NCBI RefSeq assembly: GCF_001458115.1
Contig: NZ_CZRP01000013.1
Coordinates: 1,380,779-1,444,778, forward strand
Direction: 5' to 3'
Length of the DNA: 64,000 nucleotides
DNA from: Gracilibacillus massiliensis
Lineage (GTDB): Bacteria > Bacillota > Bacilli > Bacillales > Amphibacillaceae
Part shown: piece by piece, positions 26,724-35,386 of the stretch
Numbering within the stretch: the stretch's first letter is position 1
How the letters are laid out: each line of letters opens with the position of its first letter
Made by a program: the position numbers and the translations under genes
The notes under the pieces: generated by a model
Database searches by the model: none
What the model was told of the DNA's origin: nothing
The model's input: only the letters and a program-made list of their open reading frames with translations

Positions 26724-26960
26724 TGGTAATCCTCTCCTTATAAAGATGATAAATGGGACTTAGATTGGTCCAATTTTCTGTTCATCTTTATAATCAGTTT
26801 GAGAGTGGGAAAGGTGTCGTTTTGTTGGTGAAAAGTTGAGGGTTTTTTGGGTAGGGGATTGAATGTTATTAAATCAATTCAAAGAGGATTCCAGGTTTCT
26901 AGTCGATCTACCCAGTCCATGCTAAAATTAAATAAATACCATTAATGTTGGAGGTTTCCT

Positions 26961-27368
26961 ATGAAAAAGAAAGTAAAAGTAGTAGCTGCTGTAATAGAAA
27001 ACGATCAAGAAGAAGTGCTCTGCGCATTAAGAGCCCATGATATGTCTATCCCAAACAAATGGGAGTTTCCTGGTGGAAAGGTAGAAGAAGGCGAGAATTT
27101 GCAGGAGGCTTTAGAGCGTGAGATTCAGGAAGAATTAAAATGTAATATTAAAGCGGGTAATGTGATTTATGATCATACACATGAATATGACAGCTTTATT
27201 ATTAATTTAATTGCATTGGAAGCAAATATTGTCGCCGGAACGCCTGTTGCAACTGAGCATGCCAAATTAATTTGGTTACCAAAAGAGAACCTTGATTCGA
27301 TTATTTGGGCACCGGCAGATATTCCTGCTGTAGAAAAAATCATGGAAGATAAAAGGTCTTCCTCATAG
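26961..27368 (+). CDS. Nudix (MutT-type) (d)NTP pyrophosphohydrolase
   Basis: Hydrolase of 135 residues. The Nudix box is complete: G39, E45, R53, E54, E57 and E58 in GGKVEEGENLQEALEREIQE. The KWEFPGGK lead-in is typical of MutT enzymes that remove oxidised or unusual nucleoside triphosphates such as 8-oxo-dGTP or 5-methyl-dCTP. Monocistronic, with GGAGG before the start. Its terminator overlaps the last codons, so the SSS tail is part of the hairpin. Confidence 0.88.
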   Translation: MKKKVKVVAAVIENDQEEVLCALRAHDMSIPNKWEFPGGKVEEGENLQEALEREIQEELKCNIKAGNVIYDHTHEYDSFIINLIALEANIVAGTPVATEHAKLIWLPKENLDSIIWAPADIPAVEKIMEDKRSSS

Positions 27369-27385
27369 CACGAGGAAGACCTTTT
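27351..27385 (+). terminator. Terminator overlapping the Nudix gene's end
   Basis: Perfect 14-base stem AAAAGGTCTTCCTC / GAGGAAGACCTTTT with a 7-base loop and a T tract. The stop codon lies in the loop. Confidence 0.87.
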
Positions 27386-27444
27386 TATTACAGCGAATAT
27401 AATGATTATCAGACGTATACCAACGCCACTAATCAAGTCGTCAT

Positions 27445-28341
27445 TTATAAGATATGCTTATTAGCATGAACAATAAGCTTTGCTGGCATTTTTTCATGTA
27501 GCTTCCAAACAAAACTAACCGGTTTACTTCCAGAATGCCTTACATATTCAGCAGTTCCTAAGAAAGTAAATGGAACCGCATATCCGTTTTCTTGTCGATA
27601 TTCTCGCACAAACAACAGGATTTAATGATTGCGCTCGCGATGATGAATATAGCGCTTGGCCGTTTCAGAGGTAACCGATGTTCTGCTTTGGGATTGCCAA
27701 TGAAATAACCACTCATTCATTGCATAATCATCATACATCGTAGAAGGCGAAAAATCTTTATCCGATTTTTTTAACGTGATGAAAAAGACATCTGCATTTT
27801 TATCCTTCAAATGGATGGCACCTTCTCGAAACTCAGGACGTCGCTCTTCATTATAATAACCTAAAGCAGCCAAAACTTGATCGGTGGAATAACTAGAATG
27901 AACACGTAATGGCGTAGTGAAAGATAGATCATGAGATTTTTCCACTAGTTCTAAATGACGGTAATTATACGTGAAGATGGCTTGGATTTCTTTCTTCATC
28001 TCACTAATTCTTAATACCTCGTGTAAACCTTCTGCAATCGAAGCAACTTCCAATTTTTCAGGACTTTTACGGTAAATAGTGTAATATAACATATTGAGCA
28101 TAGCTTGCTCTTCTTGATTACGTACTTCCCCATCCTCTAAATACCGCAAATAAAAGCTTAACACGATTGAATAGTGCCCCGCACCAAGTAATAATTCTCC
28201 GAAATTGAAATCCATAAGAATATGACGAAAAGTTTCCAATGCGTGTGTTAATATCTCTTTTAGATGCGCAACAAACAAAAAGATAACTAATGCATCTTTA
28301 TCAAAATCATTCTTTGTTGCTTGAAAACTTTTTGAATGCAT
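27445..28341 (-). pseudogene. DUF3427-domain helicase relic with in-frame stop
   Basis: C-terminal part of a helicase-associated protein carrying a DUF3427 domain. The main open part ends RERNH; after one TAA at 27622-27624 the same frame continues ILLFVREYRQENGYAVPFTF and AEYVRHSGSKPVSFVWKLHE to its natural stop. SYSTDQVLAALGYYNEERRP and FREGAIHLKDKNADVFFITL are DUF3427 features. The helicase motor domains that normally precede this region are missing. So the gene is truncated at the 5' side by the restriction-modification block and also carries a nonsense codon. Confidence 0.65.
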
Positions 28342-28371
28342 TGACGAATAATGTGTATCAATTGTTAATTA

Positions 28372-29565
28372 CTAGTTCACAAAGTTCATTAAAACTTCCT
28401 TCACATTTAAATAATGCTCAACTATATATAATCCATCAATATCTCTCCTGTCTATGTGGAGTTTTGTTTTGTATTTTCCGTAAGTGGGCAACATAAGGCC
28501 GTTAATTATTTTTTTATTATATTTTAATCTTGAAATTAAGATATAATAATAAGCCATTTGTTTATAGTTTAACTCACTCACGCTAAAGTAATACTTAGAA
28601 TCCAATAGATAAGTAATGTTTTCATCATTATCTAAATGATCGTAAATAACACTAAACTGCCTAGTTTTGTTATCCTTACGAATTTTATTACTTTCTAGAT
28701 GCTCTGAGTGAATTCTGAATTTAAATTTATTGCATCCTTTAGAGAAAAACATTTTGTCATTATCATCTATGTAGTATAAATTATTATTTAAATATTTTTC
28801 AATTCCCTTTTCCCAATATTGTTCAAAATTCTTTGTGACAAATAGTGTTTTGTTAGAAGTTGAAGATTTCCATTTAAAGTAATCTATTATATTATTTATT
28901 AAGATCCTTTCAGAATCTTTAAAATAATTTCTTTTAATGTTATTAAGCTGTTTTATAACAAGATCTTCTCGATCAAAAATGGGATTATTATTTGCGTGTT
29001 TATACTTAACACCTAGATTAAACACCTTTCCAAAACGTTCATAACCATCATTTAAGATAAAAGACATACATTCAGATATAAAAACATTTTTAGTTTGCTT
29101 TTTTGTAATGTAAAAAGGTAAAAACACCAAATTTTTTGCAGAAATAACCTTATTACTTTTTTTTATTGTTTCAGTCCAATTGACCTTACCAGAATAACCT
29201 CTGGCTTTGTAAGTCTCATTTTTGTTATAAATTCCATATTTGATATAATAATCACAAATACCTAAATATGATTTCAGAGGAAAGTTAGTGCTATGATTTA
29301 CTTGCTCGTTCACTCCATATAATTTCGTCTTTAATCTTAAGACTTTTGATAATAATCTAAAATCATCTTTACTAATCTCATTTTGATGTTCATAATAATG
29401 TTTTGGAAAAGCGGCGATATTTATTTTATTCAATAAAATAAAACCAACAAAAGATACTGTCCACTCACCATTTCGATCAGTACAAAAGTTCTCTAATTGA
29501 TATTTTTTCACTATTTCTGAATCGATAACTCCACCATCTCTTAATACCATAAAATCAGAGTTCAT
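28372..29565 (-). CDS. LlaJI-type restriction endonuclease subunit R2 (McrC-like)
   Basis: Protein of 397 residues resembling the LlaJI R2 subunit, a McrC-like nuclease partner. No simple catalytic motif is obvious by eye. Candidate nuclease residues are in YLLDSKYYFSVSELNYKQMAYYYIL, which fits a D-x(n)-S/E-x-K arrangement with the YKQM segment common in McrC-type nucleases. It starts on the base after the stop of the R1 AAA gene, so both are made together. LlaJI systems cut asymmetric sites when R1 and R2 act with GTP. The call depends on gene order as much as on sequence. Confidence 0.72.
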   Translation of the reverse strand: MNSDFMVLRDGGVIDSEIVKKYQLENFCTDRNGEWTVSFVGFILLNKINIAAFPKHYYEHQNEISKDDFRLLSKVLRLKTKLYGVNEQVNHSTNFPLKSYLGICDYYIKYGIYNKNETYKARGYSGKVNWTETIKKSNKVISAKNLVFLPFYITKKQTKNVFISECMSFILNDGYERFGKVFNLGVKYKHANNNPIFDREDLVIKQLNNIKRNYFKDSERILINNIIDYFKWKSSTSNKTLFVTKNFEQYWEKGIEKYLNNNLYYIDDNDKMFFSKGCNKFKFRIHSEHLESNKIRKDNKTRQFSVIYDHLDNDENITYLLDSKYYFSVSELNYKQMAYYYILISRLKYNKKIINGLMLPTYGKYKTKLHIDRRDIDGLYIVEHYLNVKEVLMNFVN

Positions 29566-31365
29566 TTACTCATCACCATTTAAATTGTACATTGTTTTAG
29601 GTTTTTTTTCCTGATCTAAAAAAGGCTTCATAAGTATCTCATTGAATATGTTTTCCCTATTTTTCAATGCTTTGTATGCTTCCGCAAAAGAGTTAAGTTC
29701 ACTTTTAAACAATTTTTCATCTGCTATGCTTACTGATTGTACATCATGCCACAAGTATTGCAAAAGTTTATTAAGTATTTGTCTAAAATTTGCATTTTCG
29801 TCCGATCTATCAAATTTTAGAAAGAATTGTCCTATTTGTTTATCTTCTGGAAGCTCTAATTCTTTAACAATAAATTTATTTAATTCCTGATAAAAGTCTA
29901 TCCAATTCACTTCATATTCCCCAAGCTTAAAGTTATAATTGTTTAAATTGTTACTATTTGAATCTGTTCGTGGTTCAAGATCAACATACTCAAATTCGAA
30001 TCTTCTCTTAAATGCAGTATCCATTACAAATACGTTTTGATCACTTGTATTTACTGTACCCACTATATGAAAATTTTCCGGTAAATAAATATTATTATTT
30101 TTAACAACATTAACCTTTTCTTCAGTTAATAATTTGCCGATAAGCTCATTTTTTATCATATATTCACTCTTCCCATATGAATCTCTATCAAGCAATTGGA
30201 ATATATCACCAAAAATAGCTGCTATGTTTCCTCTCGACATCTCCTCTATAACTAAATAAATATCTTTATCCAGGTTATTGAAAGCAGTTGATAATGCTAA
30301 AGTAAATATTCCCGGCATAAATTCATAGGTAATTGAGTTATCTTTCTCTTTATCAATTTTAGGCATTATATTCCCGATAAAGTCATTGTAAGAATAATCT
30401 GGGTAAATAGTAGTTCTAAAAACAAATGGGGAATCATCATTAAAACCACCATAAGTTGAATAACTTTCTCTAATAGTTTCTGTCGCCTTATAACTCTTAC
30501 CGGTTCCAGGTGGTCCATAATAAATAGTTTGTAAATTTTCATTCCTTTTATTTTTATTATTTTCATTGATAGTAGTGATGGATTTATAATCAGGTATCCT
30601 CTTCTCGCTAACTCCTTCATCCATGAAATTAGAATACAGTTCCTTACATTGATCGAAATTGTCTCCCGTCCATTCAAAAAAAACCTCTTCCATTATAATA
30701 TCCATCAATTCTGCTTTTTCACTTTCATTAGAATCTTGATTTGTTTTCAAAGTAAGCTCATCTCTATTTTTTTCCTCTACAAAACCAGACCAAGAAAGGA
30801 CCCTAAGCATTTCTTTCACCTGTCTATCTTGTTGCTTCCATTCACGTTTTTCTATAGGTGCGATCGAAGACGGAATTTCTTTACCATTAGTATCTCTAAA
30901 TTTAATAATCTGAGAATAGATTTTATTGTAGTTTACGTTGTCACATTTAGCTACACTATCGTTAAAGAAAATAAACTCTAATATTTCTTTTTTTGTTAAA
31001 AACCCTTCAATTCCATCAGTCATTCTTGCCACAAAGAGTAGCTTCAAGATACTTCTTAGAGGTGCAATTTTAACCCCATCCTCGACACTCTTGTAATAGC
31101 TTTCTTTAGTTCTAGGATTTGGATACTGAAATTTCCTTATGAAATTTAAAACTACTTTTCTTACATTACCTTCTGCAGCTTCTTGTGTACAAGCACCACA
31201 ATTATTTAAATTGAAAAAAAAACCCAGAGTATTCGCATTATTATTTGCTGATTTATTTTCATCTGCCTTAGGCACATCATCATCAAGAAATAATTTGGCA
31301 GTTTCCTTCATCTTTTCAGTTAATCCCGATATACGGAGATCATTTGTAAATAAATAGCGATACAT
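29566..31365 (-). CDS. LlaJI-type restriction subunit R1 (McrB-like AAA+ NTPase)
   Basis: AAA+ protein of 599 residues. The motor has Walker A YGPPGTGKSYKA (about residue 285), Walker B YLVIEEMSRGNIAAIFGDIF, and the McrB-type NTSD signature in GTVNTSDQNVFVMDTAFKRR, which indicates GTP use. The N-terminal half contains a Cys pair (NNCGACTQ) and a likely DNA-recognition region. It is the motor and specificity part of the restriction enzyme; R2 is the nuclease. 134 bp separate it from the methyltransferase genes, enough for a separate promoter that would delay restriction after entry. Confidence 0.8.
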   Translation of the reverse strand: MYRYLFTNDLRISGLTEKMKETAKLFLDDDVPKADENKSANNNANTLGFFFNLNNCGACTQEAAEGNVRKVVLNFIRKFQYPNPRTKESYYKSVEDGVKIAPLRSILKLLFVARMTDGIEGFLTKKEILEFIFFNDSVAKCDNVNYNKIYSQIIKFRDTNGKEIPSSIAPIEKREWKQQDRQVKEMLRVLSWSGFVEEKNRDELTLKTNQDSNESEKAELMDIIMEEVFFEWTGDNFDQCKELYSNFMDEGVSEKRIPDYKSITTINENNKNKRNENLQTIYYGPPGTGKSYKATETIRESYSTYGGFNDDSPFVFRTTIYPDYSYNDFIGNIMPKIDKEKDNSITYEFMPGIFTLALSTAFNNLDKDIYLVIEEMSRGNIAAIFGDIFQLLDRDSYGKSEYMIKNELIGKLLTEEKVNVVKNNNIYLPENFHIVGTVNTSDQNVFVMDTAFKRRFEFEYVDLEPRTDSNSNNLNNYNFKLGEYEVNWIDFYQELNKFIVKELELPEDKQIGQFFLKFDRSDENANFRQILNKLLQYLWHDVQSVSIADEKLFKSELNSFAEAYKALKNRENIFNEILMKPFLDQEKKPKTMYNLNGDE

Positions 31366-31499
31366 AAAATTACACCTTCCATAAGTACTTAGATTTTATC
31401 TTTATAATTATTATGCGTAGTATTAAGTAAAAGTTGAATATTACACGGATAGACCATAATTTTTGAGATTGCACAATGAAAAATCCGACTCTTTATACA

Positions 31500-32756
31500 T
31501 TATCCTTCTTTTACGATCCTGGCACCCTTATTAACTATATCCATTAATTCATCAATAGCTTCAGCCAGCTTCTTAGCAAACAAAGGTGGAACAGCATTTC
31601 CAATCATTTGATAGGCATGACCTTGCGATCCTATAAAGTTAAAATCATCATCAAATGATTGAACTCTCGCTGCCTCCCGAACTGTAATACTCCTAGCTTG
31701 TGTTGGATCATAGTGAATATACCGCAATCCATCTTTATAAAGATGGGCAATAATAGTTGTGCTTGGTTTATCTGGTCTGAGAACATGATATCGGTGAATT
31801 GGAGACTTAGAACCTATTTCCTTTTCGTAAAGTTCGCTTAGTTTTTTACTATCAGTAAACTCACATTTCCCTGACTGTAAATCTTCTGCCAGCATGTGAA
31901 ATATTTTCATATCTCGGGCATTATGATAACGTGGTTTATGCCATGAAATATCGCATACTGGTGTTTGATGAGAAATTCTCTTTTGTAGCTTTGCATCTTC
32001 ATTTATTATTGGGTTACAGGGTGGTAGATCTCCTATTGCTTCTTCTAGAGTTACTTTTCTTTTTGATTGTTTCTCAGGTAAAATTACTTCATAAAAATAT
32101 TTTAAGATTTTCTGAATATTAATATTGCATTTTTTATTTATACCAACTAAAATAACTCTTTTTCTATTTTGTGGAACGCCATAATCACTAACATTAATAA
32201 GTGCATGTTTATTAATGTTATCTACAATTTCATAACCAATACTGTTAAACCCTTCTTTTATTAATTTTGTAATAGGTGTTCCATCAGGCATGGAGCTCAA
32301 CATACCTGGAACATTTTCAAATACAAATAACGTAGGTTGATAACGCTCTACTACTTTTAAGTAACACTCAAACAAGTAATTTCGATAATCGTTTTTCATA
32401 TTGTGTTCATCTCGGATTCTACCAGCAACTGAATACGCCTGACATGGTGGTCCTCCAATTATTATATCGACCTTTCCAGCCAATTCCACAAAATGATCAA
32501 GACCCTTACTACTCCCATATTTATCGTCATTATACCAACCTTTAAATAATTCTACGTCACGTTGTAAGTCAAAATGTAAAACTCTGTCTTTTGCATCCTC
32601 TACTCCCCATTTGGTCTCTAGTCGATTAATTAAAGTATTTACTTGTGGTTTTAACCATTCAACAGATGCAACATCATTATATTTACCAGTTTGCAAAAAT
32701 CCTTCCATCAATCCACCACATCCAGCGAACAAATCAATTATATTGAATTTCCCCAT
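31500..32756 (-). CDS. DNA (cytosine-5-)-methyltransferase, LlaJI-type M2
   Basis: C5 methyltransferase of 418 residues. Motif I is IIDLFAGCGGLMEGFLQTG, motif IV is GGPPCQAYSVAGR with the catalytic Cys, motif VI is FENVPGML, motif VIII has QNRKRVILVG, and motif X is QMIGNAVPP. It overlaps the preceding methyltransferase gene by 23 bases. Two C5 methyltransferases suit an asymmetric site in which each strand has its own target cytosine. It protects host DNA from the R1/R2 enzyme. Confidence 0.9.
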   Translation of the reverse strand: MGKFNIIDLFAGCGGLMEGFLQTGKYNDVASVEWLKPQVNTLINRLETKWGVEDAKDRVLHFDLQRDVELFKGWYNDDKYGSSKGLDHFVELAGKVDIIIGGPPCQAYSVAGRIRDEHNMKNDYRNYLFECYLKVVERYQPTLFVFENVPGMLSSMPDGTPITKLIKEGFNSIGYEIVDNINKHALINVSDYGVPQNRKRVILVGINKKCNINIQKILKYFYEVILPEKQSKRKVTLEEAIGDLPPCNPIINEDAKLQKRISHQTPVCDISWHKPRYHNARDMKIFHMLAEDLQSGKCEFTDSKKLSELYEKEIGSKSPIHRYHVLRPDKPSTTIIAHLYKDGLRYIHYDPTQARSITVREAARVQSFDDDFNFIGSQGHAYQMIGNAVPPLFAKKLAEAIDELMDIVNKGARIVKEG

Positions 32757-33942
32757 TTTCCCTCACCTTTTCTAAGTATTTCTTTAATTTCTTGGCAATG
32801 TGATAACCTAGAATCGGAGGTACAGCATTACCAACTTGCTTATATTGTTGGGTTTTAGTTCCAAAAAATATAAAATCATCAGGAAAACTCTGCAACCTGG
32901 CACTCTCTCGAACTGTTGGTATCCGATTGTACTTATAATGAAAATGAGATCTATGTCCTGTATTTATTGTCAGTGAAGGCTTTTTACTATGGTACCGAGT
33001 TAACGCTTCGTTATACTTAAATTGAGACCTATATTTTTCTGGTAATGATTTATAATTTTTTCCTTCAGGAACCATAGAAATTAGTTTAACTGTTTTATCA
33101 CTATGAATTGTACCAATATGGTTAAGAATATTAGATGACTGTAATCTCATCAGTTCTTGATACGGTGTTTGCGGTTTTATGGGGTATTCTTGTATTTCAT
33201 CACCGTATATACCCTCTAAAGCTGGCAAATCAGAGATAGCTTGTTCACATGTAATAAAATCTTGCTTAGAGTAAATTGGTTTTGGAAACTCAAAAAACTC
33301 CTCAGAATCTAATAACCCAATAAAGAATACACGTTTCCTGATCTGAGGAACTCCATATTCCGGCGCATATAAAATCTGAGGTTTAATTTTATAACCTATA
33401 TTACTAAAATCTTCAATTATTCGCTTTGCTGCCTTACCATTATAAAGTTTTAAAAGCCCAGGAACATTTTCTAATATAACGGCCTTAGGTTTTAATTTAT
33501 CGGCAACTTTTACCATCGCTGTATACAGCGTATTTCTTTCATCATCCACATCTCGTGGTCCAGCAAGAGAGAAACCTTGGCAAGGTGGACCACCTACCAA
33601 TACATCTATCGATACATTTTCTTCTTTAACAAAACGTTCAATATACTTTATATTATCATGATTAAACAAATCTAATTTCATAGCTTTTGCATTGCCATGA
33701 TTTTTCTCAAAGGATTCTAAAGCCTTGTCATCAAAATCCACACCCAGTAATACATCATACCCCGCATCGAGAAATCCTTTTGATAATCCTCCAGCACCAG
33801 AAAATAGATCTAATACAGTAAACCTATTATTATTGTTTATATCTAAAACGTCGAGTAATTTCTCCATTCCTAAATCAACATTTCCTATCTTATTTTCTCT
33901 AAAATTGGAATTATGGTGTTTCTCTTTTATTTTATGTGTCAT
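32734..33942 (-). CDS. DNA (cytosine-5-)-methyltransferase, LlaJI-type M1
   Basis: C5 methyltransferase of 402 residues, first gene of the restriction-modification block. Motif I is LDLFSGAGGLSKGFLDAGY, motif IV is GGPPCQGFSLAGPR, motif VI is LENVPGLL, motif VIII is PQIRKRVFFIG, and motif X is QVGNAVPP. The target-recognition region between motifs VIII and IX differs from that of the second enzyme, as expected for two strands. The order M-M-R1-R2 matches the LlaJI operon of lactococcal plasmids. Confidence 0.9.
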   Translation of the reverse strand: MTHKIKEKHHNSNFRENKIGNVDLGMEKLLDVLDINNNNRFTVLDLFSGAGGLSKGFLDAGYDVLLGVDFDDKALESFEKNHGNAKAMKLDLFNHDNIKYIERFVKEENVSIDVLVGGPPCQGFSLAGPRDVDDERNTLYTAMVKVADKLKPKAVILENVPGLLKLYNGKAAKRIIEDFSNIGYKIKPQILYAPEYGVPQIRKRVFFIGLLDSEEFFEFPKPIYSKQDFITCEQAISDLPALEGIYGDEIQEYPIKPQTPYQELMRLQSSNILNHIGTIHSDKTVKLISMVPEGKNYKSLPEKYRSQFKYNEALTRYHSKKPSLTINTGHRSHFHYKYNRIPTVRESARLQSFPDDFIFFGTKTQQYKQVGNAVPPILGYHIAKKLKKYLEKVRENGEIQYN

Positions 33943-34246
33943 TTTATCTTCAACTTTCTTACATTATTTTTTTACATTTACTTCCTTTGTTTTTTGCGTC
34001 TTGCTTAACTATTCTAATTAACTTACCTTTAAATTATATTGATATAATACTAATTTTTCAATAAAAACATTGGGTGATTAGAATATAAGTTCGCACAAAA
34101 AGGCACTCTGACACAGAAAAGACGAGTGCTTTTAATATATTTATAATGATTTATTTAGAATTACTTGTTGGAGGATAGAATTGAACTGTATAGAAACAGA
34201 TTATAGCGAAAAGAGAACGAAGATAAAAGTGGTTAAATTTAAATCA
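33943..34246. other. Intergenic region with promoter and a weak hairpin
   Basis: AT-rich. It should hold the promoter for the methyltransferases on its left. A hairpin near 34096-34131 (arms AAAAAGGCACTC / GAGTGCTTTT with a bulge) could end the minus-strand SigH-like gene. No ORF. Confidence 0.45.
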
Positions 34247-34906
34247 CTATTTTTCAATTAAATGTGTTTTCATAACTTCGGTATACCTTTCTAGTTTCCT
34301 TTTTATACGAGTTATTGAATTATCAACAGCTTTAATAGATCGACCTAATTTTGAAGAAATTTCTTGATAAGAGTTACCTTCTAAGTATAAAGGAAGAACT
34401 TGTCGCTCAAGAGGGCTGAACAACCCAGATATCTTAACAAGCAAATCAAGTGAAGCTTCCTTGTTAATACACGCTTCTTCTGGATCTAATACTTTCGAAT
34501 TTATTATAATATCCATAAGTGTAGTATTCGAATCTTCTGTATATATTGATTTATCTAAAGATATATATGAATTTAAAGGAGTATGTTTTTGTCTAGTAGT
34601 TGTTTTTATAACGGTTATAATATGTCTTTTTATACAGAGTTCAGCAAATGACTTGAAAATGGTTGTTTTATCTTTATTGAAATTTTTTATAGCTTTAAAT
34701 AAACCGATCATTCCTTCTTGTAAAAGATCCTCCCGCTCAGCTCCAATCATATAGTAAGACCTAATTTTTGCATTCACAAACGGCTGGTATTTATAAATCA
34801 GGTAATCAAGCGCCGTACTTTCACCATTATGAATCAAATCTATTAATTCTTCATCGGTAAGTTTATTATAGTTAATATTTTGTTTCGCTTCATCTAATTT
34901 GCTCAT
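34247..34906 (-). CDS. SigH-type RNA polymerase sigma factor paralogue
   Basis: Sigma-70 family protein of 219 residues closely like Bacillus SigH (Spo0H), the transition-state sigma factor. Shared segments are STALDYLIYKYQPFVNAKIR, GAEREDLLQEGMIGLFKAI and TRQKHTPLNSYISLDKSIY. Region 4 is LYLEGNSYQEISSKLGRSIKAVDNS. It is more AT-rich and more diverged than a resident SigH should be and lies alone between restriction systems, so it is probably an acquired paralogue. A GTG and an ATG lie further upstream (34915); the ATG at 34906 has the better ribosome-site spacing. Confidence 0.82.
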   Translation of the reverse strand: MSKLDEAKQNINYNKLTDEELIDLIHNGESTALDYLIYKYQPFVNAKIRSYYMIGAEREDLLQEGMIGLFKAIKNFNKDKTTIFKSFAELCIKRHIITVIKTTTRQKHTPLNSYISLDKSIYTEDSNTTLMDIIINSKVLDPEEACINKEASLDLLVKISGLFSPLERQVLPLYLEGNSYQEISSKLGRSIKAVDNSITRIKRKLERYTEVMKTHLIEK

Positions 34907-34915
34907 TAACATCAC

Positions 34916-35172
34916 CTATCCATTAAACACTAGTTCAGACAATAAATTCACTTAACCATCAATTAAAGCTTTCTTTAAAATAATTTGATAGCTATTTGAA
35001 TTGAAGCACATAAATAATATTTGAATAAGAGCCTTATATAATATAAATTCGACAAAAATACTATTTTTCCTTTTTTTCTAAGAGATCTTTTATTGATACA
35101 CATCTATATAATTTTAACAATGCTAGTGAGAAGGACTCTTACAAATATTTTTCGATTTTATTTTATTATTTA
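34916..35172. other. AT-rich intergenic stretch
   Basis: No gene seen. It contains the promoter region of the SigH paralogue on its left and runs into an IS relic on its right. Confidence 0.4.
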
Positions 35173-35300
35173 CTCAACTTTCGCAAATAGAGAAAAGCGT
35201 TCAAGATAATAAGCTGTAAATTCTGCCACTATTTAAATATGGTTAATAAAAATTGAAATAGATATAAAAAACACCTCAGCTTTTGGTATAGTGAAAATTC
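35173..35300. mobile_element. Solo left end of an IS4-type element (relic)
   Basis: Begins with CTCAACTTTCGCA, the same 13-bp terminal repeat as the complete IS at 40392. It follows that element's 5' region for about 130 bases with roughly three-quarters identity (for example ACACCTCAGCTTTTGGTATAG against ACACCTCAACTTTTGGTATA). No transposase or right end follows. The promoter-like part of the IS now lies just before the McrB-type operon. Confidence 0.75.
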
Positions 35301-35386
35301 AAACCATACAGATATCTGAGTAAAGAATACGCCCTTTATTAATGGTACAATTATGAATATCACAAACTTATATTCAGACAAAAAGG

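Noticed and set aside
23169-28341. Recoding (stop-codon read-through) at the in-frame stops in 23532 and 27622
   Set aside because: Both are TAA with no hairpin or selenocysteine-type context, so nonsense mutation is simpler.
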